Positions 1-5,728 of a DNA stretch of 9,229 nucleotides are shown piece after piece. Made by a program: the position numbers and the translations under genes. The notes beneath the pieces are model-generated. The model made no database searches. It was not told the origin of the DNA and saw nothing but the letters and a program-made list of their open reading frames with translations. The stretch covers positions 1-9,229 of the forward strand of contig CAITQY010000224.1 of the NCBI GenBank assembly GCA_903894655.1, written 5' to 3'. This DNA comes from an uncultured Gemmatimonadota bacterium. Its GTDB lineage: Bacteria > Gemmatimonadota > Gemmatimonadetes > Gemmatimonadales > Gemmatimonadaceae. Position 1 is the stretch's first letter. The number at the start of each line of letters is the position of its first letter.

Positions 1-300
1 GAGCAAGCGCGCCGGATACCGATCGGAGCCGGCCACCAGCGCGTCACCGCCGAGGCGTTGCAGATCCGCCAAAATGCGGCTGGCTTCGCGAAGCGCCGGC
101 TCGCGCCGCTCACTGGCCACCGACGCCAGCGCGCGCGTGGCATCGCCATGCAACGACAATAGGCGCGCGACCCCAACGTCGCCGAGCCCAGCAACTTGGC
201 GCAGCGCAATCACATCACGCCGCGCCTGCGCCCCCTGCGCGGCCTCCGTCGGAACCGATGTCAACGGCGCCGCCACCTCGTCAGGGGAGAAACTGCGCAT
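1..300 (-). CDS. dprA: DNA processing protein DprA (Smf), N-terminal part, runs off the left edge
   Basis: DprA loads RecA onto incoming single-stranded DNA during natural transformation and protects that DNA in the cytoplasm. Reading the minus strand from the ATG at 298-300 gives 100 residues without a stop before the window edge. Residues about 27-50 (starting DVIALRQVAGLGDVGVARLL) match the helix-hairpin-helix/SAM-like start of DprA. The piece ends with a segment like the DprA 'LGDPxYPxLL' step (here VAGSDRYPARLL), just before the Rossmann-fold domain would begin. That catalytic-type fold and its motifs lie outside the window, so the call rests on the N-terminal pattern plus the position next to obgE. 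The start overlaps the last 20 bases of obgE in another frame, which suggests translational coupling. I see no strong Shine-Dalgarno, so a nearby alternative start is possible. Confidence 0.75.
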   Translation of the reverse strand, partial: MRSFSPDEVAAPLTSVPTEAAQGAQARRDVIALRQVAGLGDVGVARLLSLHGDATRALASVASERREPALREASRILADLQRLGGDALVAGSDRYPARLL

Positions 301-1303
301 CGCGTGCCGGCTTCTCAGCTTCCACGCGCATCACGAGCAGTTCACGCCACCATGCATCGAGCACCACGTCGAGTCCCATGCGACCGGCCGCACTGATCGC
401 GTACTTGCCGAACGCGCCCGGCGCCTCGATCTCCGGTATGTAGTGCTCACCGAGCAGGTCGAGTTTCGTGAACACGACGCAGTACGGTTTGGCGGCGAGT
501 TCGGTGGAGTACGACGAGATCTCGTGACGCAGTTGATCGAACTCCGCCTGCCAGTCTTCCGCGTCGATCGGGATCATGAACGCCAGCATGCGCGTCCGCT
601 CGATGTGACGGAGGAACCGCAGGCCAAGTCCCTTGCCTTCCGACGCGCCTTCAATGATGCCCGGGATGTCGGCCACCACGAACGAGCGGTGATCGCTAAG
701 GGGGACCACACCGAGGTTTGGCGACAACGTCGTAAACGGATAGTCCGCAATCTTGGGGCGGGCCGCCGAGATGACCGAGAGCAGGGTACTCTTGCCCGCG
801 TTTGGCTGTCCGACAAGACCGATGTCGGCGATCAGCTTGAGTTCAAGTTCGAGCGTCCGGGCCTGCCCTTCTTCCCCAGGCTGCCACTCCCGCGGCGACT
901 GGTGTGTGGGCGTGACGAAGAAGGAGTTCCCCTTGCCGCCGCGGCCGCCCTTCGACACGAGTATCGTGTGGCCATCCTCCATCACTTCGCCGAGAAACTC
1001 CTGCGTCGCGGCGTCGCGCACGACTGTGCCAGGAGGCACCGGCAACACGATGTCTTCACCAGAACGGCCGGTGCGATTCGATCCCTCACCGTGTTGTCCG
1101 CGTTCGGCCTTCCACGCATCACGGTACGTATAGTCGAGCAGCGTGGTCAGGTTCCGGTCGCCGCGGACGATCACATCGCCGCCACGTCCACCATCGCCAC
1201 CATCAGGGCCGCCCATGGGCGCGAACTTTTCGCGACGGAACGACGTCTGTCCCGAACCACCGGTTCCTGCTTCGACCTTCACAAGTACGCGATCTACAAA
1301 CAT
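281..1303 (-). CDS. obgE: GTPase Obg/CgtA (50S ribosome assembly GTPase)
   Basis: Essential GTPase of the Obg family that binds the 50S subunit and couples ribosome maturation to nucleotide levels. The 340-residue protein begins with the glycine-rich Obg fold (about 1-158), including the hallmark FRREKFAPMGGPDGGDGGRGG at 22-42. The G domain follows, with G1 GQPNAGKS (165-172), G2 TT near 191-192, G3 DIPG (212-215) and G5 SAAG (304-307). The G4 position reads TKLD (279-282) rather than the usual NKxD of Obg. There is no C-terminal OCT domain or acidic tail beyond about residue 325, so it is shorter than E. coli ObgE (390 aa). The ATG at 1301-1303 is preceded by GGAAGTGA, a good Shine-Dalgarno match. 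It is followed by dprA with an overlap and preceded by an 87-bp gap to the CMD-like gene. Confidence 0.97.
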   Translation of the reverse strand: MFVDRVLVKVEAGTGGSGQTSFRREKFAPMGGPDGGDGGRGGDVIVRGDRNLTTLLDYTYRDAWKAERGQHGEGSNRTGRSGEDIVLPVPPGTVVRDAATQEFLGEVMEDGHTILVSKGGRGGKGNSFFVTPTHQSPREWQPGEEGQARTLELELKLIADIGLVGQPNAGKSTLLSVISAARPKIADYPFTTLSPNLGVVPLSDHRSFVVADIPGIIEGASEGKGLGLRFLRHIERTRMLAFMIPIDAEDWQAEFDQLRHEISSYSTELAAKPYCVVFTKLDLLGEHYIPEIEAPGAFGKYAISAAGRMGLDVVLDAWWRELLVMRVEAEKPARDAQFLP

Positions 1304-1306
1304 GAA

Positions 1307-1314
1307 TCACTTCC
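1307..1314 (-). promoter_or_regulatory. Ribosome binding site of obgE
   Basis: The minus strand reads GGAAGTGA three bases before the obgE ATG, one mismatch from GGAGGTGA. It supports the chosen start, which also coincides with the conserved MFVD N-terminus of Obg proteins. Confidence 0.6.
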
Positions 1315-1390
1315 GAAACGAGAGAGGCAGCCGGCCACCGAGGCGCCGCCAAAAAACTTCGATTGCACTGCGTGTTGATGGTCCTGCCGC

Positions 1391-2080
1391 CTACTTGCCC
1401 TGCACGCGTGCCCAGAGGCCGAGATACCGACGCATGTCCTCATCGCCGACCAGCGGGGCGACAACCTGCAAGGCGGCCATGACCACACCGGCCGCCGCCC
1501 CCGCGTTTAATGCCCCATGGAGATGCGAATGAAGCTGCCGGTCCTGTCGCGCGATTGCGCACGCGGCCACAACGCACAACTCGCGGCGCGCCAAGTCGAG
1601 CAACGGTCGGCCGAGCACTTTGCCGTACCCTTCCGTAATCATCCACCGATCGAGTGCTGGATGAAGTCCGCGAATATTTACGCGCAACCGATCGTAGAAT
1701 TCACCGTACACCGTGGCGCATGTCGCCTCGCCACGCTCAGAAAAATCGAGCACCGCACGCTCCTGGTCTTCCGCCGGCGTTGGCGCGCTGCGACCGGAGA
1801 TTCGACGCCACTCCCGCGCGCCGTTGAGCGCACGCGGGAAGCCGGCGAACAGGTACGTCTGCAGAATGACCTCTTCCACCCACACCGGATCGACGCGGCC
1901 GTTCACGCCCGAGAGCTCGGAACGGACCTCCCCCTCGCTGCCACCAGCCAGCACCGCCGCCAACCGAACAAGCGCCGCCGTTTCCACGTCGAGTGCATCG
2001 AGTGTAACCGGCACGTGTCCGCGCCGTGTCATCGAATCAACGCCGGTCGGATCACCGGTCTGCACGTCCGCCTGGCTCAT
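1391..2080 (-). CDS. Two-domain carboxymuconolactone decarboxylase (CMD)/AhpD-like family protein
   Basis: A 229-residue protein with two CMD-fold segments. The first (about 30-92, with VEEVILQTYLFAGFPRALN at 69-87) matches the helical core of CMD proteins. The second (about 144-228) contains ARRELCVVAACAIARQDRQL followed by HSHLHGALNAGA at 184-195, which resembles the PcaC-type 'HLRGALNNG' motif. The AhpD-type CxxC redox pair is absent: the nearby cysteines are C169 and C174, four residues apart. That argues against a classical peroxidase and for a PcaC-like or unknown role, so the substrate cannot be named. The reading frame continues upstream inside the asparaginase gene, but the ATG at 2078-2080 is preferred: it has GAGGAA just upstream and lies 13 bases after the asparaginase stop. 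The spacing suggests co-expression with the asparaginase. Confidence 0.85.
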   Translation of the reverse strand: MSQADVQTGDPTGVDSMTRRGHVPVTLDALDVETAALVRLAAVLAGGSEGEVRSELSGVNGRVDPVWVEEVILQTYLFAGFPRALNGAREWRRISGRSAPTPAEDQERAVLDFSERGEATCATVYGEFYDRLRVNIRGLHPALDRWMITEGYGKVLGRPLLDLARRELCVVAACAIARQDRQLHSHLHGALNAGAAAGVVMAALQVVAPLVGDEDMRRYLGLWARVQGK

Positions 2081-2083
2081 CGG

Positions 2084-2089
2084 TTCCTC
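2084..2089 (-). promoter_or_regulatory. Ribosome binding site that fixes the CMD-like gene start
   Basis: The minus strand reads GAGGAA, then CCG, then ATG (2078-2080), all in the 13-base gap after the asparaginase stop codon. This favours the 229-aa product over a longer version read from inside the asparaginase gene, whose extra N-terminal residues look like out-of-frame coding. Confidence 0.6.
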
Positions 2090-2093
2090 GCCG

Positions 2094-3236
2094 CTACGAG
2101 GCGTCACTGGATGCCGGCGCGCCGAGCGGCGCCATGCTGACGAACACTTCGCCGACCTGCTCTCCCCGCGAATTCCGCACGACGCGCACGGCCGCATCGC
2201 GCAGGCTCTCCGGCAATGGCGATGGCAATCCATCGTACTCGGCCAGCATCGCCAGTACGGCGACGAACTGCGCGCGGTGCGATCCGTCTTCAACCTTGAG
2301 CGCGAAACCGATGCCGCGGTCGATGATCGCAAACGAGTGAACGCCCTCCGCACCAACTTTGCAGACCACGTTGCCGCCAACCGCCTCCATGAGACGGGTA
2401 TCGAATCGGTCGCTCCCACCCACCAGAAACGGATGCGACGTCATCGCGTTCACAATCCGTCGGCTCGGCTCGTCGCCGTGCGTCGAGGCGTGCGCGAGAC
2501 GCGCATAGGACAGCGCCATATTCGCCAACGGCAACGAGAACACGGTCGATCCGCAGCCGTCCCCCCCGACACCGATCTGATCGGGCGTCGTGCCCGCCCA
2601 GGTGGCAACCGTCTCGTGCGCCGCCCGCTGCACCGCATGCGACGCGTGCTCGTAGCCGCTTGTCGGCTCCCCTAAAAGGACCGCCTGTGCGAGCATCGCC
2701 GCGTGCTTGCCCGAACAGATGTTGTGGAGACGAGTAAGCCGGTCTCCCGACTCGCGAAGCAGACGAGCGCCGCGCGACGACAGCGGTTCATGGGCTCCAC
2801 AGACCAGATCGCCTTCCTCGAGACCGATGCCGCCCAGCATCGACGCCGCCAGCGCGACGTGCTCCGGCTCGCCGCCATGCGACCCACAGGCCAACGCCAA
2901 TTGGCTGGCGCCCCACCCCAAGCGTTCGAGGCCACCAGCGCGCACCAGCGGCATCACCTGAAACGGCTTGGCGCAGGAGCGCCACCACGTCTGGGTATGC
3001 GGATCTCGTACACCTTCCAGCAGCGTCGCGCTGGCATCCACGACCGCGGCGTGCACCCGGTGACGCGATTCCACCGTACCGCCTCGCGTCACCACCACAT
3101 CGAAGCGACGTTCCCGACGTGCCGGGCCAAATACCACCGGCGCCGCCGATGCGTACGGCCCCCGTGTTGTCGCGCCGGCTTGGTCGGCGGAGGGCGCTCC
3201 GGCGCCGGAAAATATCGATCGAGTCTCGCTCACCAC
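2094..3236 (-). CDS. L-asparaginase, Rhizobium etli type (asparaginase II family)
   Basis: Hydrolyses L-asparagine to aspartate and ammonia. It belongs to the zinc-binding, serine-lysine asparaginase family typified by R. etli ReAV, not the bacterial type I/II amyloid-fold enzymes. From memory, the ReAV residues Ser48, Lys51, Ser80, Cys135, Lys138 and Cys189 map with a constant offset of 39 to Ser87 and Lys90 (RSCAKP), Ser119 (CGSH), Cys174 and Lys177 (CSGKH) and Cys228 (DGCG), so the active site and metal site look intact. The C-terminal part has the KVGAEGV motif (293-299). The protein is cytoplasmic; I see no signal peptide. The start is uncertain: the GTG at 3234-3236 gives 380 residues, about 39 longer than ReAV at the N-terminus, and lacks a clear Shine-Dalgarno. 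In-frame GTG codons near residues 34 or 47-49 are alternatives. It lies between an EamA transporter and a CMD-like gene on the same strand. Confidence 0.92.
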   Translation of the reverse strand: MVSETRSIFSGAGAPSADQAGATTRGPYASAAPVVFGPARRERRFDVVVTRGGTVESRHRVHAAVVDASATLLEGVRDPHTQTWWRSCAKPFQVMPLVRAGGLERLGWGASQLALACGSHGGEPEHVALAASMLGGIGLEEGDLVCGAHEPLSSRGARLLRESGDRLTRLHNICSGKHAAMLAQAVLLGEPTSGYEHASHAVQRAAHETVATWAGTTPDQIGVGGDGCGSTVFSLPLANMALSYARLAHASTHGDEPSRRIVNAMTSHPFLVGGSDRFDTRLMEAVGGNVVCKVGAEGVHSFAIIDRGIGFALKVEDGSHRAQFVAVLAMLAEYDGLPSPLPESLRDAAVRVVRNSRGEQVGEVFVSMAPLGAPASSDAS

Positions 3237-3292
3237 CGAAAGATAACCGAGGCAGGGAAAGCGAGTCGGCTAAGACGACCTTTGGCGCCCAG

Positions 3293-4264
3293 TCAGGATT
3301 TTGCAGCGGTCGGCCTACGGCGCGACGCCAGCATGACACCGCCGAGCACCAGAACGCCGCCCACGATCGTGCCCATGCTCGGTACCTCGTCGATTCCGGG
3401 GAGGAGCGCAGCGAGAATCGTGGCGCCGATCGGCTCACCCAGTGTTGTGAGATTCACGACGAATGCCGGCAGGTGGCCGAGCGCCCAGTTCATTCCCGTG
3501 TGTCCGAGCAGCATAGGTCCGATGGCCAATCCCGCGAAAATCGAGAGTTCGCGACGCGGCTGCGGAAACAGCACCTCGCCACTGGTCAGCGCGATGACCA
3601 CGCAGGTAACGAAGGCCGCACCATACGCGAGGGAGACATACGGCCACACCCCCACCCGCTGGCGGAGCCGGCGCCCAATGAGGTAGTACAGCGCGGCCGT
3701 GACCGCGCCCACAAGCGCCAGAAGGTCGCCGAACAACGCCCCGCCACCGCCCTCCGCGGCCGGCCCACTGGCGATGGCCGTCACGATTCCGGAGAGTCCC
3801 CCAGGCACGTCTGCCACGCCTACCACGAACGCGCCGACCACGGCGATGACCACGCCGATCCACTGCCGGCCCGACGGAGCGTCGTGAAGCCAGCGTGCCG
3901 ACACGCCGGCGATCAAGACCGGCTGGAGATTCACCAAGGCGACCGATGCGGCCACGCTCGTGTACCGCAGCGAGGCGTTCCAACTCCAGAAGTGGAGGGC
4001 CAGCAAGACCCCGGCCCCGCCCGCCAGCAGCAGTTCACGGCGGGACAGGAGGCGCCACTCGCGCCAAGACCCGGTGACCAGCAAGACCGCCGCCACGATG
4101 AGCATCGACAGTCCCAGCCGCCAGGTGGCGATCACGATGGCCGAACTCGCGGACAACCGGATCAGCGGAGCCGCGAAGGAGATGCCGATCAACGACGCAG
4201 CCAGGACCAGCACCGGCGAGCGGCGCGAGACGGTGGAGCCGCGGGGAGATGACAAGGTGGGCAT
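3293..4264 (-). CDS. EamA-family (drug/metabolite transporter superfamily) membrane protein
   Basis: Inner-membrane transporter of the DMT superfamily. The 323 residues are almost all hydrophobic and fit the usual ten-helix, two-repeat EamA design. Repeat one spans about residues 17-150 and includes LRYTSVAASVALVNLQPVL (99-117) and the charged ARWL loop. Repeat two spans about 177-313 and includes GHTGMNWALGHLPAFVVNL (254-272) and the GEPIGA step (276-281). Members export amino acids, nucleosides or metabolites or move sugars; the substrate cannot be read from sequence. The gene is followed 56 bp later by the asparaginase, so a link to amino-acid movement is possible but unproven. The ATG at 4262-4264 lacks a strong Shine-Dalgarno. 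It is divergent from the heptose kinase gene. Confidence 0.92.
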   Translation of the reverse strand: MPTLSSPRGSTVSRRSPVLVLAASLIGISFAAPLIRLSASSAIVIATWRLGLSMLIVAAVLLVTGSWREWRLLSRRELLLAGGAGVLLALHFWSWNASLRYTSVAASVALVNLQPVLIAGVSARWLHDAPSGRQWIGVVIAVVGAFVVGVADVPGGLSGIVTAIASGPAAEGGGGALFGDLLALVGAVTAALYYLIGRRLRQRVGVWPYVSLAYGAAFVTCVVIALTSGEVLFPQPRRELSIFAGLAIGPMLLGHTGMNWALGHLPAFVVNLTTLGEPIGATILAALLPGIDEVPSMGTIVGGVLVLGGVMLASRRRPTAAKS

Positions 4265-4317
4265 CGCGACGGGAAAGGGGACGGCGCAGGGCGGCGTTGG
4301 GCTGCACGGCCGGTGAC

Positions 4318-4342
4318 GAAGCTAATCGCTCCGACTAGCTTC
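4318..4342. promoter_or_regulatory. 25-bp imperfect palindrome in the divergent intergenic region (candidate operator or leader hairpin)
   Basis: Arms GAAGCTAATCG (4318-4328) and CGACTAGCTTC (4332-4342) are inverted repeats matching at 10 of 11 positions around a 3-base centre, CTC. The element lies between the divergent starts of the EamA gene (4264) and hldA (4349) and ends six bases before the hldA ATG. It contains a weak -10-like GCTAAT (4321-4326). It may bind a dimeric regulator or fold in the hldA leader RNA. It would be coding if hldA began at the upstream in-frame GTG (4313). Confidence 0.35.
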
Positions 4343-4348
4343 CCCGCT

Positions 4349-5344
4349 ATGACGCCCACCATCTCCCGCGCTCGGCTCCAAGCGCTGCTGGCTGATGCCG
4401 CCTCGCAGCATGTGGTCATCATCGGCGACGCTATGCTCGATGTGTACCTTCGAGGCGACGTCGATCGCATCTCGCCCGAAGCGCCGGTGCCGGTCGTGCG
4501 CGTGCGCGACCGCAAACTCGCGCTCGGTGGTGCCGCCAATGTCGCGCAGAACGTCGCCGCTGTCGGCGCGGGGTGCGATCTCGTCGCGGTCGTCGGTGAT
4601 GACGTGGCTGGACGCGCGCTGCGCGAGCGACTCGAGGCCGGACGGATGGAGTCGCGATCGTTAGTCACGGTTGGCCGACCCACCACGACCAAGACCCGCG
4701 TCATGGCGCGCTCGCAGCAGCTGGTGCGTTTCGATGAAGAAGACGACGCGGACCTCGGGACGGCAGACGTCGCCCGCGTGCTCGAGGCGATCGAGGCCGC
4801 CATGCCGTACGCCACCGCGCTCGTCTTCGAAGACTACAACAAGGGCGTGCTCGTGCCCGCGGTCATTGAAGGGGCGATCGCGTTCGCGCGTGCACGACAG
4901 CTGCCGATCGTCGTGGACCCGAAGTTCCGCAATTTCTTCGCCTTTGCCGGCGCCACCGTGTTCAAGCCGAACCGACGGGAGCTTGAAAGCGCACTGGGCG
5001 CGGCCGTTGATCTCGAGCATCCAGCGGCGTTACCGGAGACGTTCGCGCGTCTCGGCGTCGATCACCTCCTGCTCACGCTCGGTGAACGCGGCATGGCACT
5101 GGTGTCGTCGGATGGCGTGGTGCACCGTGTCCCCACCACCGCTCGTGAGGTGTACGACGTGGTCGGTGCCGGCGACACGGTCACCGCATATCTGGCCACG
5201 ATGCTGGCGGCTGGAGCGACGGCACTCGAGGCGGCGATCGTCGCGAACTATGCCGCCGGGGTCGAGGTGGGCAAGCTCGGCGCGGCCACGGTCACCCCAG
5301 ACGAAGTGCTCGAGGCCTACGACGCGCACATTGCGGACGGTTGA
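4349..5344 (+). CDS. hldA: D-glycero-beta-D-manno-heptose-7-phosphate kinase (PfkB/ribokinase family)
   Basis: Phosphorylates D-glycero-D-manno-heptose 7-phosphate at C1 to the 1,7-bisphosphate, a step to ADP-heptose for the LPS inner core. The 331-residue protein aligns by eye along the kinase half of E. coli HldE: GDAMLDVYLRGDVDRISPEAP (26-46), GGAAN (60-64), TTTKTRVMARSQQLVRFD (112-129), DYNKG (162-166), VVDPK (188-192), and the PfkB signature DVVGAGDT (270-277) with catalytic Asp276. It lacks the HldE nucleotidyltransferase half, so a separate HldC-type enzyme would be needed elsewhere. The ATG at 4349 gives an N-terminus close to that of HldE. An in-frame GTG at 4313 would add 12 residues; neither has a clear Shine-Dalgarno. 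The nearest relatives with the same fold are other sugar kinases, but the ISPEAP motif is typical of this enzyme. The stop lies 42 bases before a tRNA gene. Confidence 0.93.
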   Translation: MTPTISRARLQALLADAASQHVVIIGDAMLDVYLRGDVDRISPEAPVPVVRVRDRKLALGGAANVAQNVAAVGAGCDLVAVVGDDVAGRALRERLEAGRMESRSLVTVGRPTTTKTRVMARSQQLVRFDEEDDADLGTADVARVLEAIEAAMPYATALVFEDYNKGVLVPAVIEGAIAFARARQLPIVVDPKFRNFFAFAGATVFKPNRRELESALGAAVDLEHPAALPETFARLGVDHLLLTLGERGMALVSSDGVVHRVPTTAREVYDVVGAGDTVTAYLATMLAAGATALEAAIVANYAAGVEVGKLGAATVTPDEVLEAYDAHIADG

Positions 5345-5386
5345 CATACATTGTCCTATAGGCGGGGGCGAGACATCGCCACGTTC
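5345..5386 (+). other. Short spacer between hldA and the CAU tRNA; no clear promoter
   Basis: A perfect TTGACA lies at 5341-5346, overlapping the hldA stop codon, but the only nearby TATA-like string (TATAGG, 5357-5362) is 10 bases away, too close for a sigma-70 pair. A small GGCGA/TCGCC hairpin (5367-5371 with 5376-5380) follows. The tRNA may be read through from hldA or use an unrecognised promoter. Confidence 0.3.
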
Positions 5387-5460
5387 GGTCCGGTAGCTTA
5401 GTTGGTCAAAGCGCTCGACTCATAATCGAAGGATCGTGGGTTCAAGTCCCACCCGGACCA
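5387..5460 (+). tRNA. tRNA with CAU anticodon (elongator Met or lysidine-modified Ile2)
   Basis: A complete cloverleaf can be drawn. The acceptor stem is GGTCCGG/CCGGACC (5387-5393 with 5453-5459), the D-arm is 5396-5412, the anticodon loop CTCATAA is 5419-5425 with anticodon CAT at 5421-5423, the T-arm is GTGGG-TTCAAGT-CCCAC (5436-5452), and the discriminator is A5460. The fully paired G1-C72 acceptor end excludes an initiator tRNA. Elongator Met and Ile2 (CAU converted by TilS) cannot be told apart securely by eye. The first anticodon-stem pair (27-43) is a C-A mismatch. The 3' CCA is not encoded (ATT follows), so CCA must be added enzymatically. Confidence 0.93.
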
Positions 5461-5462
5461 TT

Positions 5463-5497
5463 CGCCTCGGTGTTAAGCACCGGGGCGTTTGTCTTTT
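5463..5497 (+). terminator. Rho-independent terminator after the CAU tRNA
   Basis: A 10-bp stem, CGCCTCGGTG (5463-5472) with CACCGGGGCG (5478-5487), contains one G-T pair and has the 5-base loop TTAAG. It is followed by the T-rich tail TTTGTCTTTT (5488-5497). It begins two bases after the tRNA end, so this tRNA is a separate transcription unit or the end of an hldA-tRNA unit. Confidence 0.85.
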
Positions 5498-5573
5498 GAG
5501 GGGCTTCCCACCGCCGATCCCCTCCGTTACGTTCTTGATCCGCGCTGTGAGTGTTCGCTCGCAGACGGTTGTC

Positions 5574-5647
5574 GGGCGTGTAGCTCAGCTGGTTAGAGCG
5601 CTGCTTTCACACAGCAGAGGTCCGGGGTTCGAGTCCCTGCACGCCCA
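5574..5647 (+). tRNA. tRNA-Val (CAC)
   Basis: The cloverleaf is well formed: acceptor GGGCGTG/CACGCCC (5574-5580 with 5640-5646), D-arm GCTC-GAGC (5583-5599), anticodon stem CTGCT/AGCAG with loop TTCACAC (5606-5612) and anticodon CAC at 5608-5610, T-arm CGGGG-TTCGAGT-CCCTG (5623-5639), and discriminator A5647. It reads GUG valine codons. No CCA is encoded. The 76 bases between the previous terminator and this tRNA should hold its promoter, but I cannot place -35 and -10 boxes with normal spacing. Confidence 0.96.
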
Positions 5648-5667
5648 TGTTACCTCGATGCAACGCG

Positions 5668-5702
5668 AACGGCCGGTCATCATCACTGATGACCGGCCGT
5701 TT
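5668..5702 (+). terminator. Strong stem-loop after tRNA-Val, possibly acting on both strands
   Basis: A perfect 15-bp inverted repeat (5668-5682 with 5687-5701) surrounds a 4-base loop, TCAC. The stem is GC-rich in its core. The T-tail is short on the plus strand (TTT then G) and even shorter on the minus strand. It lies 20 bases after tRNA-Val and 27 bases beyond the stop of the convergent hflX gene, a normal place for a shared terminator of convergent units. Confidence 0.75.
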
Positions 5703-5728
5703 GTGCATCTGTGTCGTGGGGCGAGCGC

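Noticed and set aside
74..1378. A 434-codon plus-strand frame opposite obgE and dprA
   Set aside because: It is a GC-bias shadow of obgE: Arg/His-rich, low-complexity protein with no domain, while the minus strand encodes an unmistakable Obg.
1304..1390. Terminator in the gap between the CMD-like gene and obgE
   Set aside because: The GC-rich stretch has only weak, interrupted pairing and no T-tract in the transcription direction.
2081..2419. N-terminal extension of the CMD-like protein inside the asparaginase gene
   Set aside because: The extra residues are Arg/Ser/Cys/Trp-rich, as expected for out-of-frame coding, and a good ribosome site marks the later ATG.
2703..4252. Long plus-strand frames opposite the asparaginase and EamA genes
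   Set aside because: They are rich in Arg, Pro, His and Gln with no recognisable domain, and they mirror well-supported minus-strand genes.
5341..5362. A complete sigma-70 promoter (TTGACA plus TATAGG) before the CAU tRNA
   Set aside because: The spacing is 10 bases instead of about 17, so the pair cannot be called a promoter from sequence.
5387..5702. Attachment site or integrated element at the tRNA genes
   Set aside because: There is no integrase, no repeated tRNA 3' end and no composition shift; each tRNA is followed by a normal terminator and core genes.
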